Positions 51,765 to 61,472 of a stretch of 64,000 nt of DNA are shown one piece after another. The notes under the pieces are model-generated. The model saw only the letters and a list, made by a program, of their open reading frames with translations, had not been told where the DNA came from and did no database searches. Made by a program: the position numbers and the translations under genes. Source of the DNA: Vallitalea pronyensis (GTDB lineage Bacteria > Bacillota > Clostridia > Lachnospirales > Vallitaleaceae); the NCBI RefSeq assembly GCF_018141445.1, contig NZ_CP058649.1, forward strand, positions 2,251,001 to 2,315,000, written 5' to 3'. The first letter of the stretch is position 1, and each line of letters begins with the position of its first letter.

Positions 51765-51837
51765 GGTATAGCCTCCTTATAATAAAATACAATAAATGTG
51801 TCCTTAACTTCGGCCAAAGTTAAATGCATCTAAACAA

Positions 51838-52105
51838 ATAAAAAACTCCCGTCCTTATAAAAAAGGACGAGAGTAACAATCACGTGGTACCACCTTCATT
51901 CATTGCTGCCTTACGGCAACAACCTTAACAAGCACGCTGATGAATCATGGTTCAAAAGGATGCCCTGGTAGGATAACGTCTACCAAGCGTCACTAGTCTA
52001 CTCATACCTATAGGTCTTTCGATAGGAAACTCAAAGAGGTATTCACATTAGCTTGTTTGAAGCCTTTCACCAACCGGCTACTCTCTGTAAAACGTTGCTA
52101 ATCTT
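51838..52105 (-). ncRNA. T-box riboswitch (tyrosine) controlling tyrS
   Basis: On the minus strand the leader shows an AGAGAGT stem I element near 52082-52090 and the sequence GAATACCTC (52036-52044) with specifier codon TAC for tyrosine at 52039-52041. The conserved antitermination box GGTGGTACCACGTGA is at 51880-51894. A terminator stem of about 10 bp with a T run ends it at 51838-51873. Uncharged tRNA-Tyr should pair at both sites and stabilise the antiterminator. A small TTAACTT/AAGTTAA hairpin at 51803-51822 lies between the terminator and tyrS. Confidence 0.95.
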
Positions 52106-52417
52106 ACTATTTCTTATCATCGTTTTTGCATCAATATGATGTTTTTCAAAATGTTGCTTATGATTATATGCCAATGTTTTATGTTTGTCAAGGTGTTTTT
52201 TTAACTTAATTATCTATATGCCATACAGTTGTAAAAGGTGCCTTGCGATGCTGTCATATATGATTATAATTCTTTAATTAAAATTAAGACTTAGCCCTAT
52301 ATACATGACAAATTTAAGGGAATGCTATAAAATAGAAGTAAGTTATAAGCCAGTTTTACAAATCTTACCATTTGGAAGAAATCCGTTAAAGCTGGGAACT
52401 ATAAGGGAGGGTCACAT
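52106..52417. other. Intergenic region between divergent tyrS leader and flavodoxin
   Basis: The region is A/T-rich with no gene. A plus-strand promoter candidate for the flavodoxin is ATGACA (52305-52310), 17 bases, TAAAAT (52328-52333). The minus-strand promoter for the T-box leader should lie around 52120-52180, but I cannot place it with confidence. Confidence 0.5.
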
Positions 52418-52912
52418 ATGAATCAAGGTAAAGTACTTATCATTTATTATTCGTTAACAGGCAATACAAAATTAATGGCTGAAGAGATAGCAAAAATTAC
52501 CGGAGGTGATGTATTACAATTGAAGCCTAAGAACAGCGATGTGAAGCCAAAGGGTTTTATGAAGTTTGTATGGGGTGGAAGACAAGTCAAGATGGGGAGT
52601 ATGCCAGAATTGATGCCCTATGATGATAACTTTGACCAATATGAAACAATCATTTTAGGCACACCCGTATGGGCAAGTCGTTATGTGCCTGTTTTTCACA
52701 CTTTCTTATCGGAACAAAAGATAAAAAATAAAAAGATTGCGATGTTTTGTTGCCAGGCAGGTGGTAGTGATGGAAAGACTTTTGGTAAGATGAAGGGAAT
52801 GTTAGAAGGCAATGATTTTATAGGTGAAATAGCCCTGCAAGATCCTCAAAAGAAGGGTTTAGAAACAGCTTATGAGAGAATAAGGTCTTGGATTGGGGAT
52901 ATATTAGCTTAG
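52418..52912 (+). CDS. Flavodoxin family protein
   Basis: The 164-residue protein has the FMN phosphate loop IIYYSLTGNTKLMAEEIA (about residues 8-25), the ILGTPVWASRYVPVF region and the MFCCQAGGSDGKTFGKM strand-turn. This is the pattern of flavodoxin-like NAD(P)H or electron-carrier proteins. AAGGGAGGG lies before the ATG. It is a single-gene unit, and its electron partner is unknown. Confidence 0.92.
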   Translation: MNQGKVLIIYYSLTGNTKLMAEEIAKITGGDVLQLKPKNSDVKPKGFMKFVWGGRQVKMGSMPELMPYDDNFDQYETIILGTPVWASRYVPVFHTFLSEQKIKNKKIAMFCCQAGGSDGKTFGKMKGMLEGNDFIGEIALQDPQKKGLETAYERIRSWIGDILA

Positions 52913-53059
52913 GCACTCATCTTTTATAAATTTTGTATCGAATTATACCACAAGTTATGGTATATTATTAATTATATTTGTAGGATAAGGTAGATGTAAA
53001 GGGGTATGTCAACATAACCACCATATGGTAAACATGGCAGGTCTAAGGAGAACGATTGA

Positions 53060-53359
53060 ATGATTGAAAAAGTATACAACTACACAAAAGAAGCTACAGA
53101 TTTATTTGAAAAGATTATTGAGCGAGAGGACATGCGCCTCAACCATGTGATTATTCAGCCAGATAAATATTTCCCAAAACACCCAACAGATGCTGAGGTA
53201 TGTATCATTATTATAAAAGGTCATTTAGATATAACACTAGCCAATCAGGAAAAAATGACCTACAACTCAGGACAGGTTGTGGAGGTACCCAAAGGTATTC
53301 CCTCCATTCTGGGAAATGGTTCCCAAGAACCTGTAGAGTTATTTGTTATTAAACGCTAA
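53060..53359 (+). CDS. Small cupin-domain protein
   Basis: This 99-residue protein has the cupin pattern HVIIQPDKYFPKHPTDAEVCIIIIKGHLDITL followed by YNSGQVVEVPKGIPSIL. The usual metal ligands are only partly kept (one His at HPTD, one Glu). AAGGAG precedes the ATG. It lies 35 bases before the amidohydrolase gene, so the two are probably one operon, but what the cupin binds is unknown. Confidence 0.8.
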   Translation: MIEKVYNYTKEATDLFEKIIEREDMRLNHVIIQPDKYFPKHPTDAEVCIIIIKGHLDITLANQEKMTYNSGQVVEVPKGIPSILGNGSQEPVELFVIKR

Positions 53360-53394
53360 GGACATAAAAATTTGACAAAAGGAAGTGGTGTTAT

Positions 53395-54759
53395 ATGAAA
53401 CATACGCTGATACAAAATGGTTATATCATAACCATGAATCCTAACAAGGATGTTTATGCAAAAGCAGATATACTCATTGAAGATGATCATATTAAAGAAA
53501 TTGGTCATGTGGATAGAAGTCAGATAAGCCCAGATGCTGATATACTGGATGCAGCAGGTAAAATTGTCATGCCTGGACTTGTGAATACCCATGTTCATTT
53601 ATCACAGCAGTTAGCAAGGGGCTTAGCTGATGATGTGGACCTTTTAACCTGGTTAAGAGAACGTATTTGGCCTTATGAAAGTGAAATGACCCTAGAGGAT
53701 TCCTATATATCTTCTTTAGCTTGCTGCACAGAGCTCATTCGTTCTGGTGTTACATGTTTTGCAGAAGCTGGTGGTCAAGAAGTAGATGGTATGGGAAGGG
53801 CAGTTACTGAAGCAGGGCTGAGAGGTATTCTTTGTCGTTCAACCATGGACCAAGGTGAAGGTTTACCCACAAAATGGCAGGAATCCACGGATACAAGTTT
53901 GGATAAACAGATTGCTTTGTATAACAAATGGCACAACCAGGCGGAAGGACGTATCCGTTATTGGTTTGGTATTCGGACCATGTTTAATGCCAGTGATGAA
54001 CTGATGGTCAGAACCAAGGAACTGGCAGATAAGTATCATGTAGGCATTCATATGCATGTGGCAGAAATAGAAGAGGAGATTCGGTTTGCAAAAGCCTCAA
54101 GAGGGGCTAGTACCGTGGAACATTTGGCGAATCTCGGCATTCTAGATCGTAATTTATTAGCTGTTCACACCGTATGGCTTACAGATCGGGAGATTGACTT
54201 CTTTAAACTGTACGATGTAAAAGTATCCCATAATCCAGGTGCCGCGATGAAGGTTGTATTAGGTTTTGCACGCATTCCAGAAATGCTGCAAAAAGGGATA
54301 CCTGTATCCATTGGTACAGATGGTGCGCCTTCTAATAACCGAATGGATATGATGGATGAGATGTATCTCACCTCATTGATTCACAAAGGCAGAACCCTTG
54401 ACCCCAAGGTAGTACCTGCTGAACAGGTCATGGAGATGGCCACCATGAATGGTGCCAAATCCCTTCTATGGGATGATGAAATAGGTAGTCTAGAAGTCAA
54501 TAAAAAAGCAGATTTAATTATACTTGACCCTCATGCCATTGGTTCCATACCCCTTCATGACCCTGTTGCCAACGTGGTATATGGTATGCATGCATCCAAT
54601 GTCACCTATTCCATGTGTAACGGTAAATGGTTAATGAAAGAGAAGCAGTTAATGACCATCGATGAAGAAAAAGTGTTATATGATGCAAGAAAACATGGGG
54701 ATGAGATTGTGAAGCGAGCAGGCATTACATTACCCCATCGTATGAAACCATGTGAATAA
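53395..54759 (+). CDS. Amidohydrolase, chlorohydrolase/MtaD-SsnA type
   Basis: The 454-residue protein is an amidohydrolase-superfamily enzyme of the TRZ/ATZ branch: GLVNTHVHLSQQLARG (metal His-x-His, about 61-76), HMHVAEIEEE (third His), AVHTVWLTD (fourth) and SIGTDGAPSNN (metal Asp). Members deaminate S-adenosylhomocysteine, 5'-methylthioadenosine, guanine or related compounds; a nucleoside or pterin deaminase is likely, but the exact substrate is unclear. AAAGGAAG precedes the ATG. The cupin gene upstream may be its partner. Confidence 0.88.
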   Translation: MKHTLIQNGYIITMNPNKDVYAKADILIEDDHIKEIGHVDRSQISPDADILDAAGKIVMPGLVNTHVHLSQQLARGLADDVDLLTWLRERIWPYESEMTLEDSYISSLACCTELIRSGVTCFAEAGGQEVDGMGRAVTEAGLRGILCRSTMDQGEGLPTKWQESTDTSLDKQIALYNKWHNQAEGRIRYWFGIRTMFNASDELMVRTKELADKYHVGIHMHVAEIEEEIRFAKASRGASTVEHLANLGILDRNLLAVHTVWLTDREIDFFKLYDVKVSHNPGAAMKVVLGFARIPEMLQKGIPVSIGTDGAPSNNRMDMMDEMYLTSLIHKGRTLDPKVVPAEQVMEMATMNGAKSLLWDDEIGSLEVNKKADLIILDPHAIGSIPLHDPVANVVYGMHASNVTYSMCNGKWLMKEKQLMTIDEEKVLYDARKHGDEIVKRAGITLPHRMKPCE

Positions 54760-54863
54760 TACATGGGAGTCATGCATGCAAAAGAAAACAAAGACGGTTT
54801 GTGAATAAAATCACAAAATAGCCTCACCAATCTTTTTCATGGTATGATGTATCAAGCATAGCA

Positions 54864-55562
54864 TTAGAATAATGTTTCTTGGAAAGGCTCAATACAATCA
54901 GGATGCTCATTTTTAGGTGAGTTAACCAAAGACGATACACCATAAGCTTTCATCAGATGGCTTGGAAATGGTTTCAAAAGGGATTTTAGATAAACAGGGT
55001 CTTTAATCTGTGAATCCAGCCATTGCTGTTCACTTGCTTCATCTAGGATAACAGGCATACGATCATGAATGGAAGTCATCAATGTATTGGGTTGGGTTGT
55101 AATAATGGTACAGGTACTTATTTTTTCACCGGCTTGATTATAATATACACTGTATAGTCCAGCCATGGTGAAGAGTTTTTTATCCTTTAAATGGATAAAC
55201 ATGGGTGTTTTATGACGTCCATTTTTTTTCCATTCATAGAAACCATTGGATAAGATTAAACAACGTCTTTGCAAGAAACCATAGCGATAAGCTGGCTTTG
55301 TGTCAATGGATTCGCTTCTTGCATTAATCATTTTATAACCTATTTTTTCATCCTTAGCCCAAGAAGGTATATAGCCCCATTTTAAATAGCCAACACGTGC
55401 TTGTTGGCGATGGTCAATGACAGAGAGAACCGGCTGACTGGGTGCAATGTTATAACGTGGTTCATATTGGTGATGATCGGGCAAATCCTCTATATGAAAT
55501 CGACCTTTTAGAATATCCATTAATACTTTAAAATCAAGGGTAAGAACAAAACGGCCACACAT
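54864..55562 (-). CDS. yedK: SOS response-associated peptidase, YedK/HMCES type
   Basis: I start at the second ATG (55562): the minus-strand site GGAAGG is seven bases before it, and it places Cys at position 2 (MCGRFVLT), which is the catalytic residue exposed after Met removal. The ORF's first ATG at 55568 would bury it. The 232-residue protein has the ARSESIDTKPAYR box, NGFYEWKK, and the conserved HDRMPVIL motif. These proteins crosslink to abasic sites in single-stranded DNA and protect them. It is transcribed alone on the minus strand. Confidence 0.95.
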   Translation of the reverse strand: MCGRFVLTLDFKVLMDILKGRFHIEDLPDHHQYEPRYNIAPSQPVLSVIDHRQQARVGYLKWGYIPSWAKDEKIGYKMINARSESIDTKPAYRYGFLQRRCLILSNGFYEWKKNGRHKTPMFIHLKDKKLFTMAGLYSVYYNQAGEKISTCTIITTQPNTLMTSIHDRMPVILDEASEQQWLDSQIKDPVYLKSLLKPFPSHLMKAYGVSSLVNSPKNEHPDCIEPFQETLF

Positions 55563-55701
55563 ACACATACCTTCCTTCTATTGGATTAACAGCATGGAGT
55601 TCACCTACTATTATAGCAAATAATGTAATGCAGATAAACAGCTTGTTTATGCATGATGTTTATCTAGAAGTCTACACCAAAGCATAAGGGAGTCATACAT
55701 C

Positions 55702-57537
55702 ATGATGAAAAAGTACTTACAAACCATAACTAGGGAATACAAAGCCATGCTGTCCGATTTCCGTTGGAGCTATATGCGCTTTATTAAATATCAGCTCATC
55801 ACCAAATTTCTTATTGGTATTATTATGGTGCCTGCTTTCAAAATTATTCTAAGTTATATCTTAAGAAGTCAAGGGAGGACTAGTGTGTATAATGGGTTAT
55901 TGTTAAAATACCTTGTCACACCACAAGGGGTAGTATCCATTATTGTCACATTATTATTAGCCATTTCGGTGGTACTCATTGAACTTGGCGGGTTAATTAT
56001 TATCAGTCATCAAGTGTATAACAAGGAAAAAGAAAGTCGTTATGATACCATTGTGTTGGCTGCCCTTAAGCATTTTAAGAATTTATTGGGGGTCGGGGGG
56101 TTATTGATTCTATTTTATGTGTTAATCCTAACACCATGGTTAGATATTGGTTATCAGACCAGTTTAATCACTACCATTGAAATCCCAGGTTTTATCTTGG
56201 ATTACATTGGTCAAAATGATCTCTTATGGGTTTTTCATGGTGTTTTATTTGTGATCCTCATTGTGTTATCCATTCTATGGGGATTTTCATTACATTTGAT
56301 TATGTTCCATAATATGCCAGCCTTAAAAGCGATTAAATTAAGTAAGCAAATGGTGGTAACACATTGGAAGAAGTTAATGGGTTTAACCATTGGTGTGAAT
56401 GCTTTGCTCCTTTTATTAGCAGTTGTTTTTTTTATTGTAATCTGTATGATTGGTGTAGGTGTGTTGTTAGTATTTGATATCCGGGCGGATATCCCTGATG
56501 TTATATTTGCTGGTTTTGTAGGGTTGATTGTGGTATATATTTTTGCTGTCAGCTTTATCGTGCTTCCCATTGAAGTGCACCTATTCACACGTTTATATTA
56601 TGGTATATCCGAAAGAACAGCAAAACCCCTTAATCTTAAATCCAAGAAAATGCATACCAGTAAACTGGATACATGGTTATCAAAACCTAAGGTTATTACC
56701 AGTATGATTATAGCAGGTATGCTTATTGCTACGGTTATTACAACGGTTATTTTATATGATATGGATGAGGTAACAATCGATGTACATGTAACGGCTCATC
56801 GTGGCAGTTCAGTGAATGCCCCTGAGAATACGTTAGCAGCTATTAAAGTTGCCATGGCACATGAAGCTGACTTTGTAGAAATCGATGTACAACGAACCAA
56901 AGACCATCAACTAATCTTATTACATGATCGGAGTTTCAAACGCACAACGGGTGTGGCTGGCTTACCTGCTGAGATGACCCTTGAAGAAATTAAGAAGCTG
57001 GATGCTGGTAGTTGGTTTGATGAGGCCTATGCAGGTGAAAAAGTGCCAACCCTCCAAGAGGTCATTGAATTAACCAAGGGTCATATTGGATTAAACATTG
57101 AGTTAAAAGGCAAAGGTGATGATGAAAATTTCATCAGACAAGTCATTCATACCATAAAAGAAAATAACCTAATGGAATCCTGTGTGGTTACATCTTTAGA
57201 TTATAACATGATACAACGGGTAGAAGCACTTGAACCACAGATTAAAACAGGCTATATCATGTATGTTGCGTTAGGTGATTTGCAAGATATCCATGTTGAT
57301 TTTTATAGTGTTGAAATGACCAATGTGAATGAAAAATTTATAGCTAATGCTCATCTATTGGGACGTGAGGTGCATGTTTGGACCGTTAATAACAAAAGTG
57401 ATATGGAAGCCATGGTATTATTGGGTGTGGATAATATCATAACGGATTATGATGCAGTACTAAGAGAAATCATTGAACAATTAAATGAAGACCAATGGAC
57501 CAGCTTTATTGATGGTGTCATCTCTTCCACTTTGTAA
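55702..57537 (+). CDS. Membrane-bound glycerophosphodiester phosphodiesterase
   Basis: The 611-residue protein has a membrane part with about seven or eight helices (residues about 20-355), as in the GDPD-membrane family, then a catalytic domain outside or at the membrane. The GDPD motifs are all visible: VTAHRGSSVNAPENT (His-Arg, Glu-Asn), FVEIDVQRTKDHQLILLHD and NIELKGKG. It should hydrolyse glycerophosphodiesters, perhaps teichoic-acid or lipid head groups. AAGGGAG precedes the ATG. It is followed by polX 73 bases later. Confidence 0.93.
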   Translation: MMKKYLQTITREYKAMLSDFRWSYMRFIKYQLITKFLIGIIMVPAFKIILSYILRSQGRTSVYNGLLLKYLVTPQGVVSIIVTLLLAISVVLIELGGLIIISHQVYNKEKESRYDTIVLAALKHFKNLLGVGGLLILFYVLILTPWLDIGYQTSLITTIEIPGFILDYIGQNDLLWVFHGVLFVILIVLSILWGFSLHLIMFHNMPALKAIKLSKQMVVTHWKKLMGLTIGVNALLLLLAVVFFIVICMIGVGVLLVFDIRADIPDVIFAGFVGLIVVYIFAVSFIVLPIEVHLFTRLYYGISERTAKPLNLKSKKMHTSKLDTWLSKPKVITSMIIAGMLIATVITTVILYDMDEVTIDVHVTAHRGSSVNAPENTLAAIKVAMAHEADFVEIDVQRTKDHQLILLHDRSFKRTTGVAGLPAEMTLEEIKKLDAGSWFDEAYAGEKVPTLQEVIELTKGHIGLNIELKGKGDDENFIRQVIHTIKENNLMESCVVTSLDYNMIQRVEALEPQIKTGYIMYVALGDLQDIHVDFYSVEMTNVNEKFIANAHLLGREVHVWTVNNKSDMEAMVLLGVDNIITDYDAVLREIIEQLNEDQWTSFIDGVISSTL

Positions 57538-57610
57538 GGATGAGACTGCACCTTATTTTTTTGAACTTTTTGGAGAAGCTAATAGAGAATAAGTCAATGA
57601 GGTGAAAAGG

Positions 57611-59308
57611 ATGAATAAGAAGCAGGTAATCGCTGTATTGAAAGAGATTGGGTTATTGTTAGAAGTAAAAGGTGAAAGTTATTTTAAATCAAAAGCCTAC
57701 TATGATGCTGCCAGAACATTGGAAAAAATGGAAGACGACATTGAAGACCTTGTTAGGGAAAGACGCCTAGAAACCATCAAAGGCATTGGTAAAGCCCTTA
57801 ATCAAAAAATTACAGAATTAGTGACAACAGGGGAATTAGCCTACTATAACCGTTTGAAAGCCTCTATTCCTGAAGGGCTTGTTCAGATGCTTCGAATTGA
57901 TGGGTTGGGACCTAAAAAGATTATGACACTGTATGATAAATTAGGTATTGCTACAGTGGAAGAGCTGACAAAGGCTTGTCAGGAGAATAAGCTAACAGGA
58001 TTACCCGGCTTTAGCCGAAAAACCCAGGAGAAAATATTAGAAGGTATTGAACGTCTGCAAGATTATGATGAACGGTTTCATTATCCAGTAGGGCATCTTA
58101 TTGGACGGGATTTACTCAAACACATGCAGGAATCGGGGTCTGTTATACGATGTGATATCGCAGGCAGCTTAAGACGTAAGCATGAAATTATCAAGGATAT
58201 CGATATCCTTGCAAGCAGTCATGAACCTGCCAAAACCATGGAAGCATTTGTGGCACACCCTTATGTAGAAGGCATTATTGGACAAGGGGATACCAAGACA
58301 AGCGTTCTTTTGCAAAATGGTATCAAGGCTGACCTAAGAGTTGTGAGTGATGAACAATACCCTTATGCCCTGCATCATTTTACAGGTAGTAAAGATCATA
58401 ATGCTGCCCTCAGACATATAGCAAAACAAGAAGGGTTAAAAATGAATGAATACGGTATATTTCGAGGAGAAAATCTGATACCCTGCACCAATGAAAAGGA
58501 AATTTTTAGGGTTTTCCAGATGGATTATATTCCCCCAGAGCTTCGAGAGAACCATGGTGAACTTGAAGCAGCACAAGCACATACGTTACCTCATCTGGTT
58601 GAGGGAAGTGATATAAAAGGCATTATTCATGTCCATTCTCAATATAGTGATGGAAATGCTACCATAGAAGAATTAGTAAAAGGCTGTATGTCAAAAGGGT
58701 ATCACTACCTTGGTATATCGGACCATAGTCAAACGGCTGTTTATGCAGGTGGACTCACAGTAGAACAATTAAAAAGACAACATGAGGAAATTGATCGCTT
58801 AAACGAGCAATACAGGGATTTTAAAATATTTAAAGGTATTGAATCCGACATTTTATTAGATGGTGCATTGGATTATCCGGACACCATTCTTGAATCTTTG
58901 GACTTTGTCATTGGTTCTATCCATAGTGCTTTTAACATGACAGAAGAAAAGATGACAAAACGTATGATGGAAGCTGTACAGAACCCTTATATGACCATAT
59001 GGGGTCATCCAACAGGCCGTTTATTACTCAGAAGGGAAGGCTATAAATTAGATGTTAAAAAAATCATTGAAGCATGCATAGCCCATGAAGTGATCATTGA
59101 AATTAATGCGAACCCTTATCGTCTGGATATGGATTGGCGTTACATGAAGTGGGCCAAGGAACAAGGTGCTCGCTTTATTATATCGCCAGATGCTCACAGT
59201 ATAAAAGAGCTGGATTATATGAATTATGGTATTCAAGTAGCAAGAAAAGGATGGTTGGAAAAAGATAACATTATCAATACACGTCATCAAGATAATGTGT
59301 GGCAATAA
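57611..59308 (+). CDS. polX: DNA polymerase/3'-5' exonuclease PolX
   Basis: GAGG is eight bases before the ATG at 57611; the GTG at 57602 is part of that site. The 565-residue protein has a family X polymerase half (helix-hairpin-helix KGIGKALNQKI and GLGPKKIM, catalytic CDIAGSLRRKHEIIKDIDIL with its Asp-x-Asp). A C-terminal PHP exonuclease half follows (HVHSQYSDGNATIEEL, ISDHSQT, GIESDIL, SPDAHS). PolX fills short gaps in base excision repair. Confidence 0.96.
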   Translation: MNKKQVIAVLKEIGLLLEVKGESYFKSKAYYDAARTLEKMEDDIEDLVRERRLETIKGIGKALNQKITELVTTGELAYYNRLKASIPEGLVQMLRIDGLGPKKIMTLYDKLGIATVEELTKACQENKLTGLPGFSRKTQEKILEGIERLQDYDERFHYPVGHLIGRDLLKHMQESGSVIRCDIAGSLRRKHEIIKDIDILASSHEPAKTMEAFVAHPYVEGIIGQGDTKTSVLLQNGIKADLRVVSDEQYPYALHHFTGSKDHNAALRHIAKQEGLKMNEYGIFRGENLIPCTNEKEIFRVFQMDYIPPELRENHGELEAAQAHTLPHLVEGSDIKGIIHVHSQYSDGNATIEELVKGCMSKGYHYLGISDHSQTAVYAGGLTVEQLKRQHEEIDRLNEQYRDFKIFKGIESDILLDGALDYPDTILESLDFVIGSIHSAFNMTEEKMTKRMMEAVQNPYMTIWGHPTGRLLLRREGYKLDVKKIIEACIAHEVIIEINANPYRLDMDWRYMKWAKEQGARFIISPDAHSIKELDYMNYGIQVARKGWLEKDNIINTRHQDNVWQ

Positions 59309-59623
59309 GCATGCATGTTATAAAGTCCACATGTGTTTCATGATTCTTTAAACGATTAGCTATCAAGGCTTTGATTGTTAAATTGTACTTTGAAAGTTGA
59401 CTTGGGTTTATTATTTAATGTAAAATTAATGGTATAATATCCTTCAATACATTATAATAAACAGTACATTTCACTGTATGGCATAGGATAAGTGATTAAC
59501 CATTATGCATAGCATAAACGATACAATTATAAAAATGGCTTAAACAATAAAATACGAATACATTGTAAGCAATAGCCAACGGCATAGAATAAAAATGTGA
59601 AAAGGACCTAAGGAGTTGATGGC
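59309..59623. other. Intergenic region with extended -10 promoter
   Basis: No gene is seen in these 315 bases. A strong extended -10 box TGGTATAAT (TATAAT at 59433-59438) implies transcription from about 59445, which gives the rubrerythrin-like gene a leader of about 180 bases. The -35 region is poor. Confidence 0.55.
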
Positions 59624-60193
59624 GTGACAAAATCAAAATGTTTGATTTGTGGTATGACAATTAACAACAAGAATTATCAATTGAATGCTTCCACATTCAC
59701 AGATGAAAATACAGATCAGCTGATTCTGCGCTGCCCATTTTGTGGGGCAATGGAAACACATTTAGGTAGCCAAGATGAACATGTTTACGCAGCAGAGGGT
59801 CATTCTTATAAAGTTCAAAAAATATTAGATATGGCCATGAAATTAGAAGTATTCAACAGCGAATTCTATGAAGAAGCCAGTAAACAGGCCAAGTCCAAGG
59901 ATTTGCATGTGTTGTTTCAAGAACTTAGTAAAATCGAATGGATGCATGCAAGCGTACATAAAATACTGGGTGGATTTGATGCATTACCATCGTTAAGGTT
60001 ACCGGATTATTCAAGGCATCATACCGACGCATTGTTATTAGCAGAAGCACATAAAAGAGAAATCCATGCCATAGCCTTTTATAAACGGTACTATGATCAA
60101 GTACCTGAAGTCATCCAGAAGATTTTTAGAGGCTTGATGGAAGTGGAGACAGAACATGTTAAAATCACAGAGATACAAGCTAAGGGGGATTAA
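59624..60193 (+). CDS. Zinc-ribbon ferritin/rubrerythrin-like protein
   Basis: The start is a GTG eight bases after AAGGAG; the nearby ATG at 59619 reads into a stop. The 189-residue protein has an N-terminal metal ribbon (KCLICGM and RCPFCGA). A four-helix domain follows with EFYEEASKQ, EWMHASVHK, EAHKREIHAIAFYKRYY and EVETEHVK, the ExxH spacing of ferritin-like diiron proteins. It probably works in peroxide or oxygen defence, as rubrerythrins do in anaerobes. The ribbon is at the N-terminus rather than the C-terminus and the iron ligands need checking. Confidence 0.75.
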   Translation: MTKSKCLICGMTINNKNYQLNASTFTDENTDQLILRCPFCGAMETHLGSQDEHVYAAEGHSYKVQKILDMAMKLEVFNSEFYEEASKQAKSKDLHVLFQELSKIEWMHASVHKILGGFDALPSLRLPDYSRHHTDALLLAEAHKREIHAIAFYKRYYDQVPEVIQKIFRGLMEVETEHVKITEIQAKGD

Positions 60194-60194
60194 A

Positions 60195-60497
60195 ATGGCC
60201 ATATTGTTGTATGGTGTCGGGGGGATTATCATAGTGGCTCATTTTATTATGGGCATTCAAACAGGTTCCTTAACGGCGTTCTTAGCAGTGAATGCTACTG
60301 GATTTGCAAAAGCGCTTATTTTCTTTGCATTAGGAAAAATCTTAATCAATCAAGAAGATATAAGAGCAGACTTACGTATTGTAGAGAATAACCAAAGACC
60401 GGTAAATGTTAGTCATGCATTGAATACATGTAATCATTGTCATAAAAAATATGATTCCGCATTGGTTTCATGTCCATATTGCGGCTATCGTGAATAA
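60195..60497 (+). CDS. Small membrane protein with C-terminal zinc ribbon
   Basis: AAGGGGG precedes the ATG at 60195, one base after the rubrerythrin-like stop, so the two are coupled; the longer ORF from 60156 would overlap the upstream gene. The 100-residue product has one or two membrane helices (about 2-50) and ends in a zinc ribbon (CNHCHKKYDSALVSCPYC). I know no function for it; being next to a redox protein that also carries a ribbon hints at a shared role. Confidence 0.8.
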   Translation: MAILLYGVGGIIIVAHFIMGIQTGSLTAFLAVNATGFAKALIFFALGKILINQEDIRADLRIVENNQRPVNVSHALNTCNHCHKKYDSALVSCPYCGYRE

Positions 60498-60643
60498 TAT
60501 AATGGTATAATCTTATTATGTAGAAATGTCGATATCTTTCTTACAATGATGTAAGGTTGTCCTCTAATATGTAAGATAATTGAATGGTATGTGCGTATAA
60601 ATATACGTATACTATATGTATAATAAGCAAAGGGGGAATGATG

Positions 60644-60769
60644 ATGGATATGATTATTAAACTGATGAAATATGCTCTGTTTACCGGTATTGCCATGTTG
60701 ATAGGGTACTTTATATTACGTATAATGAATGGTGATTTGAAAGATGGAGATAATGAGCAGTACAATTAA
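60644..60769 (+). CDS. Small membrane protein, about 41 residues
   Basis: AGGGGG at 60631-60636 lies seven bases before the third of three consecutive ATGs (60638, 60641, 60644). The product has one clear membrane helix (YALFTGIAMLIGYFILRI) and an acidic tail ending in GDNEQYN. A strong terminator follows, which supports a real gene. The function is unknown. Confidence 0.6.
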   Translation: MDMIIKLMKYALFTGIAMLIGYFILRIMNGDLKDGDNEQYN

Positions 60770-60810
60770 ATGTAAGCAATTAGACCATGTGATGATTAGA
60801 GGACATCAAT

Positions 60811-60850
60811 AAAACCACAAAATCTTTAATGAAGATTGCGTGGTTTTTTA
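60811..60850 (+). terminator. Terminator after the small membrane protein gene
   Basis: AAAACCAC and AATCTT (60811-60826) pair with AAGATT and GTGGTTTT around a 5-base loop with a small bulge, and TTTT follows. Confidence 0.85.
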
Positions 60851-61009
60851 TTATGATCATTAATGTATAATCCTCTTTATAGCGTTGACAAATAAATGTT
60901 TTTAGAGTATAATGCAATAAAACATAAATATCCATTATTAATATAACATAAAAAAAGATTGGTGTCAAGGCTTTTTAAGAAAAAAGTTTGAAAAGTTTGG
61001 AGGGAGTAT

Positions 61010-61468
61010 ATGAAATTACCACTTATTATTCAGGAGAGTGCAAGAGAAAAGCAAGTTCAGGACATTGTAGCATTGAATGAGATGACAAGGGCATATGGGT
61101 TAGTGCTTTCGTCTCACCAAGTGATGCAATTGATAGAAGAGAGAAATCGTTTACTAAAGGGGCATGGGCGTATTGAGTTGGGAAATGAGGTAATGAAAAA
61201 ATTAATTGATTATTTCTATATGTCGCCGTTTATTGAACAAGATGACTATATGCTAACCTTAATGGCATTACAAGACGTATTTTACTATATGAAGAATGAG
61301 ACAGAGGATCAAATCAGCGATGATGAATTGTTAGACATTATCAAAGATTTTTTTGAAAATAATTGCCGAGGTTCCATTGACTTGTTACAAGGCAGGGAAA
61401 TCGAAAACTTTACTCGACATCAACGTATTCAGTATCAATGGGATGAATTCTATAGAGGAGGGAAGTGA
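61010..61468 (+). CDS. Uncharacterised protein, first of a pair
   Basis: GGAGGGAG precedes the ATG. The 152-residue soluble protein is mainly helical and acidic, with no cysteine cluster (one Cys, at NNCRGSID) and no signal or membrane segment. It ends four bases before the next gene, so both are translated as a unit. From memory the pair resembles the uncharacterised DUF6323 and DUF6179 proteins of Lachnospirales, but I could not check that. No function can be read. Confidence 0.75.
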   Translation: MKLPLIIQESAREKQVQDIVALNEMTRAYGLVLSSHQVMQLIEERNRLLKGHGRIELGNEVMKKLIDYFYMSPFIEQDDYMLTLMALQDVFYYMKNETEDQISDDELLDIIKDFFENNCRGSIDLLQGREIENFTRHQRIQYQWDEFYRGGK

Positions 61469-61472
61469 CTGT

